A stretch of 64,000 nt of DNA from Adenanthera pavonina (taxonomy: Eukaryota; Streptophyta; Magnoliopsida; Fabales; Fabaceae): the NCBI GenBank assembly GCA_026686845.1, contig JAIVEN010000028.1, positions 1,193,001 to 1,257,000 on the forward strand, in the 5' to 3' direction. Shown here piece by piece: positions 35,830 to 46,619 of the stretch. A program made the position numbers and the translations under genes. A model generated the notes under the pieces. That model saw only the letters and a list, made by a program, of their open reading frames with translations, was not told the origin of the DNA and did not search any database. Numbering within the stretch: position 1 is the stretch's first letter; the number at the start of each line of letters is the position of its first letter.

Positions 35830-38716
35830 TTAGTGAGAAAGCTTGTAAAATATGATTATAACTATAGCGAGAACAAGAGCTCCTATTAGAGAGCCAACTA
35901 TCCATTTGTTCCTAGAAATTCTCCGTGACATCGAAGACAAAACCCTTTTACTCTTGTCAATGGCATCATCTATCCCATGAAGCTGCAAGACAGAAAATTG
36001 ACCATCAGTCTAATTAATTTTGCTTCAGCATAGCACTCATTATGCATAAGTTTTACGGTCTTACTCTCTAAGGAGGTGTTTAGTAAACTCATATCTCAGT
36101 CAGCTCCCTTGATATGTGAACAACATGGCATGAAATAGCATGATACAAGAATATAGGGTATCTGAGATACCTGTGTTGGATAAGACAATTGATGGTAGCT
36201 AACATTCCAAGGGATGTAAGTTTGCTTGTGCTTGAACACATAAATCACTGTTGTGTAGTTAAAATTAAAAGGGGCAAGGTGGCATTAAAGTAGGTATCCA
36301 AGATACAACGGTTTGTGAAATGCTAGACCAAGATACTAGTGTAACAAACTCTCTCAAGAGTATAAATAAAAAGGCACATTGGATGATTGAGTGTGTAAAG
36401 AGCTCCCAATGTCCCAAGGGGAGCTCATGACTTGATCTAGTAATAATGAAAGTAAAACTGGAAAATATAGAGTCGATACAAGAAGAACACTCTTTACTAA
36501 CATAGCATTAGGCTGATCAAACATACCTTTTTATGGGAGCTTAGAAGAGTCTCACGCTGCTGATGTAAATCTTCAAGGATTGAAACACCAAGTTCTTCAG
36601 TCTCCAGCATGACTCTACGGCTCTCCCTGATTCTGTCACTTGATTCATTTATTCTTTCTATTGACATAGTTAATCTTTCCCTCTGATCAGCAGAGGCCTG
36701 CATTATCATCCATACATGAAAAAAAATATTCTTATCACCAATTAACGACTTACCTATGTCCCAACTACTGCATTAGTTGTCTTAGAAACTCAATCAAATT
36801 ATTGTTTAAAAAAAAAAGACACTTATTTCAAATTTCACTAAAAGCTGGGGAAAAATTGGGTCAAGGTCAAACAAGCTTCAGACATGCATATGCAAATATC
36901 TCCAAACTCATTCCCAAGAGACAGTCACATTCTATCAAAAGAATAAGGCAGCAAGTAGTCAAATATGTTTACCACATTTAGGCTCAGAATAGACAGATAG
37001 ACAACAGATAAAAAGATAAATAATATTAACAATGCTAACAAGAAGAAAAACTACTTAAAAAAAAAAAAACTGTTTTCACGTTACACAATTTACTAAGAGA
37101 GCCATAGATGATAGAACTAAGGACAAATTACTTTTAGTTAATACCCCCAACTCCATTCCCAAGAGACAGTCGCATTCTATCAAAAGATTAAGGCAGCAAG
37201 TTGTCAAATATGTCTATCACATTTAGCCTTAGATACAGATAGACAACAGATAAAAAGGTAAATAACATCAGCAATGATAACAAGAAGAAAAATTACGTTT
37301 TTAAAAAAAAAATGTTTTCATGTTACACTGTACTAAGGAAAAATTATTTAGTTAGGAAGGTCAGGATATTTTCATTCATGATCTCATTCAAGGAAAAATA
37401 CAAGAAAAGGAAATTAATCTAATATTAACACAAAATATCGTAAAGAAGAATGACCATAAACAGATACAGAACCCAGTCGTTCATAATTCAAGCTTTCTAA
37501 TCAAGACAGCGCCAACCTATCTTACAATTTCAAACAAAAGTTTTTACACTGTAAATCTGGAAAACTATCAATATAATCCTATATCAAATATAATCCTTAG
37601 TTTTAGAAATACCATATGAGTATCAGCCATTCCAGCCTCTAGCAAATCTTCGCGTGCAGCCTGATCAGCATCAGGTGATGTTAACCTTTTATATTCTTTC
37701 TTCAATTTGTTCAGATCAGACTTGTATTCCCTCAACTTAGCAAGTAGCATTGCTTTCACACTTGGCTGCAAGCTTCTTGATTCAAGATCCATCTTTCGAA
37801 TCTGGAGTATGAGAAAGACAAAGAACAATCAAACACATGGGGTTAGATCGTACAGATAAAAATTTAAAGCATAGAATTCAACAGAGAACCGCAGCTTAGT
37901 ACCAGAACCTCTGCATCATCTAATCCAGCTTTGATCTCAGAAATTTTTTTCTGCTTCTGGTCTGAAATTGATGAATAAAAACCAGTAATGCATTGAATTT
38001 CATAATGAATAATTATACATCTTTTGTTTTTTTTTTTTTTTGCCAGAGTAATTATTCATCTTCACATAAGCATATTCAAGGAAACATTTGACAATCAGCT
38101 CAGTACTTCGGAAAATTTTTTTAGCAGTCATCTTTCAAGGACAATATAACATCCAACATTAAAAACAAAGGATCAAATCATTTAAAGCAATCACCAAGTA
38201 ACGTCAGGCTGCCCTGCAGTAACCATCAAACATCAGTCAATTCCACTAATATACCTAGTCAAAGTCAGTAAAATCACTTAGTCAACCAAATTAGACATAG
38301 AATATGCGAGAAAATTGCACAAGAAGTGATCTCATGTAATAACACATACTCATGATTTTCTTTTTCTGATTTTTTTTCTTAAATTCTAACGATATCTATT
38401 ACAACAAATCTCAGACACCACCACCTTGAGCAACATCTCAAGCTACATCTGAAAGTAAGATTTGGAAGAATTCAACTATCAACCAATTTAGATGATGCAC
38501 ATCCTGCAGACAAAGATATGCATGCTATTTCTAACCAGAAAAACGGTGCTATAAATATTGAATTGGATCTTGCTAAAGCAAAATTCCTTCAAAACCAATC
38601 AGGGCCGTATCTTTTCTACCTTGGTCAGAAAGAAGAGACGCCGAGCTACATTTACGAGACAGATTAGCAGAGAGATCACAGTATTGGCGCTCGTACCCCT
38701 CGAAGACCTCGCTCAT
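35830..38716 (-). CDS. VTI1: VTI1-type vesicle transport v-SNARE (Qb-SNARE)
   Basis: Five exons in transcript order: 38716-38620, 37961-37903, 37801-37613, 36697-36527, 35982-35830. All are GT-AG and in phase; 669 nt, 222 aa. It begins MSEVFEGYERQYC, the conserved VTI1 start. The N-terminal helical domain covers about 1-100 (QPSVKAMLLAKLREYKSDL). The SNARE coiled coil lies at about 125-190 (ERLTMSIERINESSDRI, ETEELGVSILEDLHQQRETL). One C-terminal membrane anchor follows RNKW and ends FYKLSH. Arabidopsis VTI11 has 221 aa. VTI1 proteins pair with SYP2/SYP4-type syntaxins and SYP5/SYP6 for traffic between the trans-Golgi, prevacuolar compartment and vacuole. Which paralogue (VTI11, 12 or 13) it is cannot be fixed here. 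Confidence 0.94.
36885..37325 (-). repeat. Tandem duplication inside intron 3 of the SNARE gene
   Basis: Two blocks of about 180 bp, 36902-37077 and 37150-37325, share cattcccaagagacagtc, tctatcaaaaga, agacaacagataaaaag and aacaagaagaaaaa. They are offset by about 247 bp and each ends in a poly(A) run before a gttttca word. Confidence 0.85.
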
Positions 38717-39097
38717 ATTGTCGGCACCCTTCAGAGAATGAACAGACAAAACAGAAACACAAGATATCGAAGAAGAAATCAGAAAACCGTTAATATATGA
38801 CTGATAAATCGACCACGGAAGCTATGGATACATGATTATTATTTTGATCTAACGGGAACTTGCTGCTCTTAAAGGTCTAAACAAGAGTCTTCGAGTTTGT
38901 GGTGCTCGAACAACAAGCGAGAGTAAAAAGGGCAAAAGACATATATAAAAAAATATTGATAAATGAACAATATCTAAAAATTTAATTAATTTAAATTAAA
39001 AATTTATACTACTAAATTTTTAAGGCTTCACTGAACGAACTGTAATTTCTCCAAACGGAGGTAAACCTTGCGTGCGGTACGGGCTGGAATCTCATAC
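38717..39097. other. 5' region of the SNARE gene
   Basis: This is the leader and promoter side of the minus-strand SNARE gene. No clear TATA box or other gene was seen. Confidence 0.4.
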
Positions 39098-40075
39098 CAT
39101 CTCTTTGGTTCAGTTACCTAGTAAATTAAGAAACATAATAGAAAATGTGTAAAGAAATATGATAAAATAATGATTATATATAGATTTGTTTATATGATAT
39201 TTAAAAATAAGGTGATGATATTTATTTTTTATTAAATAAAAAATATAAATATAAAAATACCATTTTGCTTCTCATGGAAAAAAAAATCTCCTCCTCACTA
39301 TCATTCTTTTTTTTTCCTCGCGGCATCCCCTTTCCTCCATATCCCTTCCTCCTCAACCCTCAAATCAATAATCAATTAAAAAAGAAAAAAAAAAGGAAAA
39401 TGGGGATTTGCAAAATGGAAGATGATGAAAACTAGATTTACTTTGCGAGTTTGAACCCAAATCAATAGAGATGGAGGAAGATAACAAAAACCAAATCTGC
39501 TTTCAAGTTCGAACCTAGATTGATGGAGATGGAGGAACACATTGAACACCAAATATGTGAACAACAAGATGAATGAGTTGAAGGATACCAGAGGAGTTTT
39601 GAACTAACAAAGACTAGATCGCTTCGAACCCAGATATGGAACATGACCTCCGAGCCCAGAGGAGACAACAACGTGAACAAAGGGGTACAATGTTGCACAC
39701 GGAGAGGTACGATGGCGTGAATGAAGGTGTTGATGAAAAAACCCCTATGGATGCTGATAATGGTGTTGCTGGTGACAACGTCGTGAGGGGGAGGGGAGGC
39801 CAAAAGATGATGATCCAAAAATGGAGAAGGAAGAAGATGGGGTGTCTTTTTCAAATTTGTTAGGGGCAATTTGGACTTTTGGATCTAGTTCACACTAGTA
39901 TAATGAGCTTCACATTCAAAAATGGATGTGAAAGGAATTACATACATTGAGGTATTCAATTTTATACATATAAGTAATATCACTTGTGACATGGCCAAAC
40001 CAAACATACACTACTTAGGTGATGTGAGCAATATTATCTCACATTGGGGGACATGTGAGTGAACCAAAGAGGGTG
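39098..40075. mobile_element. Non-autonomous DNA transposon with CTCTTTGGTTCA ends (about 1 kb)
   Basis: The left end reads ctctttggttca at 39101-39112, and the right end reads tgaaccaaagag at 40060-40071, its exact complement. The interior has no recognised protein; open stretches on both strands near 39460-39870 look accidental. A target duplication was not clear, so the family (hAT- or PIF-like) is open. Confidence 0.6.
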
Positions 40076-40181
40076 TTGGACTCACTAAATATAAATACTG
40101 TTCCATTGGTTGCTGGTTATAGAAGTCCAAACTTTAATTTGTCAAAAAGCACAAAAACCACCAACTCATAATTTTAAATTT

Positions 40182-41230
40182 GGCTAAAATATACAGAACA
40201 CCTCTAAATTTTCATATGTTTATAACACCCTTGACATTTAAAACCTTATAGAAAACTCCCATAACCTTTTATTTGTGTGCATAAAGCCTCCTTCTCTAAA
40301 GAAAACTGTTAAAATACTACCGGAGTTTGCCACGTCATATTGAATTTCATGGCATGTCATATGACATGGCTTTGAAGCATTCATATTATTTTCTGACGAT
40401 AGATAAATTATTTAAAATACAGGGAGTCAAGTTTCTTTCTTTATTTTGGCTTGAAAAAAAAAATTTTCCGTTATCCTCGTTGAATGGTCTTCATTGGGAA
40501 AACGAAAATTTATGGGAGAATGGATAAAGCTTCTTCTCGGATCAATCTGCAAATCCCTAAAGCCAAATGCACCCATCAATTTTTCATCAGCTCACCTCCA
40601 CTCCAATCAAGCTTCGCTGTCTTCAAAACATGGAAAGAACTTCAGTGTAGCGATCTGGGGAAAAAGGGGCAAGGCTGTGTGTCTCCATAAACATAGTTCT
40701 TTTTCAAATTCGAGATCATCGTCGTCCATAGTTTTTTTTTTTTTAAATCCTTGAAAAACCCATGTCCGAATGAGTCCAGAAAGTGGAGGCGAATAAGGCT
40801 GTGTCTCGTAAACATGATTGCATTTGCTGACTTGAGATTTCTGGTTTCAGTCCTTCAATTGTAAATTTATGGGTTTCCGAATGCAAATATAGAATATGAT
40901 CTCTAGGTTGTTTCGTCAGTTAGTGTGAGAGAGAAGGTGGTATGTGTTGCTACCTAGAAAAAAGTTCCGGTGACTGCGTCCTCTTACCCAGAAAAAAATA
41001 TTCCGCTGATGGGTTTTATTTGAGTAGATTTGTCTAGTTTCATAAAATGGTATGAATGCTATAAACCCATGTCATTAAATTAAATATGATGAGGCAAACT
41101 TTGTTAGTATTTTAACAATCTTTTTAACGCACAAAAATAAAAGGTTAGGAGAGTCTTTTATCAAGTTTTAAATGTTATGGGTGTTATATGCCATGACTCA
41201 AGATTCAAGAGAGTTATGTATATTTTAACC
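40182..41230. mobile_element. Non-autonomous element with long terminal inverted repeats (1049 bp), probably MULE-type
   Basis: About 160 bp at the left (40182-40345) matches the complement of the right end (41045-41230). Shared words include taaaatatac, ataacaccc, acatttaaaac, aaccttttatttgtg and gttaaaatacta. The outermost bases are GG(C/T)TAAAATATA. A 7-bp direct repeat, taaattt, abuts both ends (40175-40181 and 41231-41237). The middle carries gene-like sequence with small open frames that I do not recognise, as Mutator-like elements often do. Confidence 0.8.
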
Positions 41231-42574
41231 TAAATTTTAATGGTAAGATCTCTCATCTTTTAAACACCAAAGGTGTGTGTGGATTCAATTATGAGAAGAT
41301 CATGAGTGCTTAAGTGATTAGAAAGTTTAATTCTCAATTTTTATGTGTTAAAAGAATTAATTAAGAGGGATCTACGAGTACCATTTATCCTTGAGATCTA
41401 AGGGGGAAAAAACCTCACATGCAACGGAATTGTACCATGTATGTGATTGGATTGCGTATTCATTTGATTTATATCTCTCTAACTAAATCGTATTGCACTT
41501 ATCTTCACCAAAAAAATTGCATTGCACTTAATATAAATTTTATATGGATAAGTCGAGCTCTTCAAACGCATGAATTATTCAATTAGATTTAAATGATTTG
41601 GAATATATTTCATTTTTTAATTTTGATATTTATCATTTTGAAAGAAATAAAATGCAAAATCAAAATAACTAGTTGACTGTGAACTTAAGAAATAATAATA
41701 TTCAAATCTATAATTCGATCCGTTCAAATAAAATTTGAATGACCTAAAAAGAGTAAGGATGAAATCTATATCTTTTTTTTTTGGCCAAAGTATGAAATCT
41801 ATATCTCACGTGCCGCATAGTACTTTTTTGTTTTCTTCCCCGGGTTAACTTAAATTAATGTCTAATTAATACAGGCGGAGAAAACAAATGACAACATTTT
41901 AGGCCGAGTGGGCTTTCCAAGTGAGGAATTAGTTAGCTCGCCCATGAGGCTCATGGACTATTAGCATAGTAATAAATTATAGATTATGCACAAACGTCAT
42001 GAACCCAAGAAAAGGGCACAAGCTTTTTTTTTTAATTTTTAATAAAGTAATAATATTAGGAGTTAATAAAAAAATAATATTAGAGGAAGTAAACTGACAG
42101 AGTTTAAACTTTTTTGTTGTCGTCAAGAGTTTGTTCAATATTAAATCAATACCACATGTCTCTGGAGATCAAGGCTTCAAAAAGAGTGTTGGATTAATCA
42201 TCATTTTTCAATGCCATCCGAATTATTTCACACCTGTGCTCTTGCATTATGAATTATGATCGCTAGTTTTTCTGTCATGTGAACAACAAATTAAGGATTC
42301 TCCACCGTCTCCGTCATCTTTAATAAATATCTATAGTCGAGTTCCTATGTAGAAAATATATCAGGGGGGTCAAGACTCTTTCCTTTGAATGGTTTCAAGT
42401 TCGAACTTATAAACAGGGCTATCCTTAAAGTGCAGGAGCTAGTGGAAAATGGCTTTGGAACCTTGAGCCATTCCTGCTATATTTAAGTTTTCTCTGATAC
42501 AACGTTCATGGGAGTAGAAGCTTTTTCAGGTGACTTTCTCATGGAGGATGAAGTTGAAGAAGAGGAGTTGAATA
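41231..42574. other. AT-rich spacer
   Basis: No gene or recognisable element was seen upstream of the U1 promoter. Confidence 0.5.
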
Positions 42575-42575
42575 A

Positions 42576-42627
42576 GTCCCACATCGAGGACAATAGAACA
42601 TAGAAGAGGGCATGATGCATATAAAAG
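42576..42627 (+). promoter_or_regulatory. Plant snRNA promoter: upstream sequence element and TATA box
   Basis: The element gtcccacatcg (42576-42586) is the plant USE (RTCCCACATCG). TATAAAAG follows at 42620-42627. The 33-bp gap fits the RNA polymerase II class of plant snRNA promoters; the polymerase III class has about 23 bp. Transcription would begin about 32 bp after the TATA start, which is where the U1 sequence begins. Confidence 0.93.
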
Positions 42628-42651
42628 AGAATGCTGCACAGCAACTTAAAC

Positions 42652-42808
42652 ATACTTACCTGGACGGGGTCAATGGGTCATCATGAAGATCCATGGCCTA
42701 GGTTGGTGACTTCCATTGCACTTGGGAGGGGTGCCCGCCCAAGGTCTCCTTAAGTAGGAGAGCCTACGTCATAATTGGTGGCAGTGGGGGCCTGCGTTCG
42801 CGCGGCCT
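42652..42808 (+). ncRNA. U1: U1 spliceosomal snRNA
   Basis: The RNA starts atacttacctgg, whose ACTTACCT pairs with 5' splice sites. It follows the plant U1 sequence through stem-loops I-III (gggtcaatggg, ccattgcacttgggaggggtgcccgcc, gtctccttaagtaggagagcctacg) to the terminal hairpin (gggggcctgcgttcgcgcggcc), about 157 nt. Its role is 5' splice-site recognition in the nucleus. Against the plant sequence as I remember it, the Sm site aatttgtgg is aattggtgg here, and loop I has atgggtcatc where I expect atgggtgatc. The Sm change may impair ring assembly, so this may be a weak variant or a recent pseudogene. The promoter and 3' box are intact. Confidence 0.93.
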
Positions 42809-42810
42809 CT

Positions 42811-42826
42811 TTCATTACTAGTTTCA
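42811..42826 (+). terminator. Plant snRNA 3'-end box
   Basis: cattactagtttcaaa, a few bases after the U1 3' end, fits the plant snRNA 3' box, CA(N)3-10AGTNNAA, that directs 3'-end formation. Confidence 0.75.
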
Positions 42827-42829
42827 AAT

Positions 42830-43735
42830 TTGGTTGATGGTTGTGTCAATCATAGGTTCACAGCTCTCTTGGGTTATTTAAATGCTTGTTTCTGAAGTTG
42901 TTCGTGTGCTTGGTTTAACAATGATTGACCACCACTATGGTTTTGTTCCAGAAGCTGATGCTTGTTCCTATTGTTCTTGTTCCTAGTCTTAATGTGATTC
43001 GGGAACACCATGAATTATCATTTTTATGATGTTTAACTTGGTTTGCCCTTTTGTTCTATCATTATTAATGTAATGTTTGTTATATTTAATTAATAAGAAA
43101 GCTAAGGTCTTTTTATTTATTTATTTCCTTCCTATGTTTTTCGCATTTTTTGTTTAATAATTTTGCTTATCAAATAAGAGAATAACGTGGGGACTAAATA
43201 AGTGACCGACAAATATGATAATACAATGCCTTTCCGTTAGGCACCAACTAAGTAGCCAGAAAAATTGTCTACTTAATTTAGGTTGAAATTTGGGCTTCAT
43301 TAAAATAGATATTTTCCGGACCCAGATTCAGCGCCCCCTCGACCCAAACGAAAAAAAAAGTTTCCCTGAAGATATAAATTGGCACTAAAACTTCTGTTCT
43401 TATATATAAAATATATATATATATATATATATCTGATGAACACGACCTCTTTACTGTGTCAATCATGTTTGATAAATATCCAAGGTCACATTCTTCGTCA
43501 GGAAGAAATTAAGTCCAAGGCTCCTCCTTCCATTCCGGTGCAGAAAATGGGAAATGATACGGCTCTATATTGAGACACGTGGATGAGTATGAACGTCTAG
43601 GAATGAGATGTCCTTTTAGCATGGAAAATAAAAAATATACTTTACCCATGGGTGTACTCATGGTCAACAGCAATATCAATATAAAATATAAAAAATTATT
43701 TTATTAACATTTCTTTTATTTTTAATTATAAGTTA
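42830..43735. other. Spacer
   Basis: No gene is visible. It includes a (TA)n tract at about 43408-43431. Confidence 0.5.
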
Positions 43736-44005
43736 CTTCCTCTGGTCCTATATATAAGATCGTTTATTCTTATCCTAAATATAAGATCATTTACAATAGA
43801 CGAGGTAGTATTTATTATACATTTCTAAAAAATGTCCCTATTTAATGTATCTAAAGAGAAAGAGAAAGAGAAAAAGATTAAATAAGGGTAATTTTAAAAA
43901 AATGTTAGGATTTTTTGAGAATTCGAGATAGTTAATTAGTTTTAATTACAATTTTTAATTCGCGTGATTCGGTTAAAATGGTCTTATATTAAGGACCAGA
44001 AGGAG
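43736..44005. mobile_element. Stowaway-type MITE, copy 3 (270 bp), inverted relative to copy 1
   Basis: It runs cttcctctggtcctatatat to ttaaggaccagaaggag with TA on both sides (43734-43735, 44006-44007). Read backwards, the interior matches copy 1 at 4892 closely (gaccattttaaccgaatcacg, aaaactaattaac). Confidence 0.88.
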
Positions 44006-44007
44006 TA

Positions 44008-44262
44008 TATTTTAAAATAATTAAATTTAATAATATAAATCATTTTGTAAGTATTAAATATTTATTTTCATATTTATCCTTCATTAAATAATTATAGTGA
44101 AGAAATAAAAAATATATAATTATGATGGATTATAATTAATAAGGATAATATTAGAAAGTGATAATAAATTTTGTAAAATTTAAGAATGTTAATTGCTCTT
44201 AACTATTTTTTTTATGTGTAAAATAGTTAGAAATGATTTATAATAATAAATAGAGGGAGTAA
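44008..44262. mobile_element. Adjoining MITE-like sequence of the family that hosts copy 1
   Basis: Its right end, atagagggagtaag, is a Stowaway-like terminus. Read backwards, the sequence resembles the left arm at 4739-4889 (the word ttatccttaattatta corresponds to attatccttattaattat). Confidence 0.4.
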
Positions 44263-44274
44263 GTTATAAATGAT

Positions 44275-44520
44275 ATTCCATCGATCCTTAATATAAGTCA
44301 CTTTTAATTATTTTATCCAAATTAAGAAAAGTTTATTACATCATTAAAATTGTCTTAAAATTAATGTGTTTTCCATTTTTACTATCTAATAAATACTATA
44401 AATTCAAACAATTTGTTTTCTCTCTTATAATTAAATAAAAGTATTTTAGAAATAAAGTAATTAATATTCCAAAAATTCATAGAAAATGACTTATATTTAG
44501 GACCATAAAAAGTTCTTAAA
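44275..44520. mobile_element. Stowaway-related MITE (degenerate)
   Basis: The left end gatccttaatataagtcac and the right end gacttatatttaggacc are inverted repeats, enclosing about 240 bp of AT-rich sequence. Confidence 0.55.
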
Positions 44521-45119
44521 ATGTGACTAATAAAAAGCAGCGATGCATTTCAAATTTATGTAGGTACTAGGGACCCACTCTAATTAGTATAGGGGAGTTA
44601 ATATCAATATAAAATATAATATTTATTTGAGGTGCACTTTGTTTTTTGAGGACTTAGTGAGTTCATACTCCCACCACTTTGTGGCAGTCTCCTCAATGCA
44701 CTAGGAGGATTCTAAATTATATTAAGCCTTAAAGGTTGAGTTGTACGGTTTACAATTCATAAATAATGTAGTTGCTTTTGAACTATGTGTAGTTGCACTA
44801 TTATAATTCATAAATACTATTCAAAATTTTATTGGACATCATGCAACTTTTTTTTTAATTTTTCTAATGTTTTACATATTTTATAAGATTTAAATGTTAG
44901 AAAACTAAATACAATCTTTAAAAATCTTTTACTCCATTGTATAAAAACCCCTTTTAACTTTATTATGTGAATTAGGATGAGGAGATAAAATTAGTTAATA
45001 ATATTAATTTTTTAAAAATCATAATATCTTTCTATAACTATCATTATTAAACTTTATTAGAAAAAATGACTTATACTATCTCATTTAATGCTTAGAAATA
45101 AAAGAATAGGTATACTCTA

Positions 45120-45258
45120 TATTTTCTAAAACACTTTGAGATAAATTAAATAAGGATATTTTTTATTATGTATAATAAATACTAATTATATTTTAAAAAG
45201 AGTCATATATTTATGAAATGTAAAAATATTTTATATTTAGAAACGAATGAGTAAATTA
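45120..45258. mobile_element. Fragment of the Stowaway-type MITE family
   Basis: The words aaattaaataaggatatttttt and aataaatactaattatattttaaaaag match the right half of copies 1 and 2. The left half is not recognisable. Confidence 0.4.
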
Positions 45259-45649
45259 TTATATATCTCCTATGAGATGGAAATCTCAAACGAATTGGTT
45301 AAAACCCTAAATCAATTGTATAAAACTCATGAATCTAGAATATAAAGATGAATATATTTTCTAAAGCCCCTTTAGCTAGCTCTCGATCCAATAATCATTG
45401 TAAAGGCTCGTTCGGCAACTTCGATCATATGTCACTTGTCATCTTATTCCACATCATCCTACTTCATAGAGGGAAGATATTTTATGTCCTTAAAACAATT
45501 TTATGAAATTGTATTTTAGAAGTTTTGGAAATAAAGAAACAAAAACATATGCCAGAATAATTTATTTTGAAAATCACATCTAAAAATAAAAAAAAATTGT
45601 TTGAAAAAATTAATTTGAAAATAGGTTTTGAATACAATGGTGGATAAAG

Positions 45650-45905
45650 ATTGTGATCAATGATAGCTGGTGGTGATTGGTAAGTTGTTGGTGGTCAATA
45701 ATGATTGCCAGTGGTGATTAATAGTGGCTAGTGATAAATAGTGGTGGTCAATGATGATCTTTTTTTATATATGAGTGTTCCTTGTAAAAACTTGCGATCA
45801 TATATGAAAAAGGGAGAAGTGTAGGGTAGAGAAAAAAAGAAGAATTTAAGGGAGAAGGATAGGGTAGAGAGAAAAGAAGAATTTAAGGGAGAAATAAATA
45901 ATACA
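45650..45905. repeat. Two simple tandem-repeat blocks
   Basis: From 45650 to 45755 a (ggtggtgatt / ggtggtcaat / agtggctagt) word repeats irregularly. From about 45810 to 45895 a purine-rich unit (gggagaag...gtagggtagaga...aagaagaatttaa) occurs twice. Confidence 0.7.
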
Positions 45906-46290
45906 GAAGGGAAAATAGTATAAGAGTATAAGAGAGAGAATAATTACTAAAAATTATCAAATCAATAATCAAAATTTGAATACAACTGAGTAGTAGGACT
46001 TCAAATTCAAATTTTAATTTTAAGATAACTTTTTTTTTTTCAAATTATCTCAAATAAATAAAAGATGAATCCTAATTTAAATAAATAAATACTAGGAATA
46101 AATAAAAAATAAAATCTAAATCATAATAAATTTAAAATAAACTAAATTAAATCTAAAAGATAATCTAAATATCTTAACAAAATATTTATATTTAAAATTA
46201 TAATCATTTTATAATAAAAATAAATAATTCTAATTATCTTGAAATTATTTATTCACTATCAATACCCTTACAACTTCATGACAAGTCCAT
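45906..46290. other. AT-rich spacer
   Basis: Long runs of A, T and aaat words; nothing recognisable was seen. Confidence 0.5.
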
Positions 46291-46619
46291 TTCAAATGGC
46301 GTAAGTATGGCTAATCAAAACTCATATTATTTGCTTACTCCATGTTTTGGGAATTTGGGGTAGATCATTACTCAATTTTGGCAAAACTATTTTGAAGTTA
46401 ATATTTTCCCTTGTTTTATAAGTGGCTCATCAGAAATTCGCAATCAATTATATGATTTTCAAGAGGAAGATAATGCAAAGTTGGTACAAGAAACTAGTTT
46501 ACAATTAAAGCATATTAATTAGTCATAAATCGCTGAGGAATTGGCATAGCAATGGTTCTAGTTTGACTGTCTTGAAGAGCAAGTGGAAAATATATTCCTA
46601 TTTCCTCTAAAAAAAATAA

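Noticed and set aside
39460..39870. Opposing open frames, one of 135 codons (minus) and one of 75 codons (plus)
   Set aside because: Both lie inside the transposon with CTCTTTGGTTCA ends, have biased low-complexity composition and match nothing I know.
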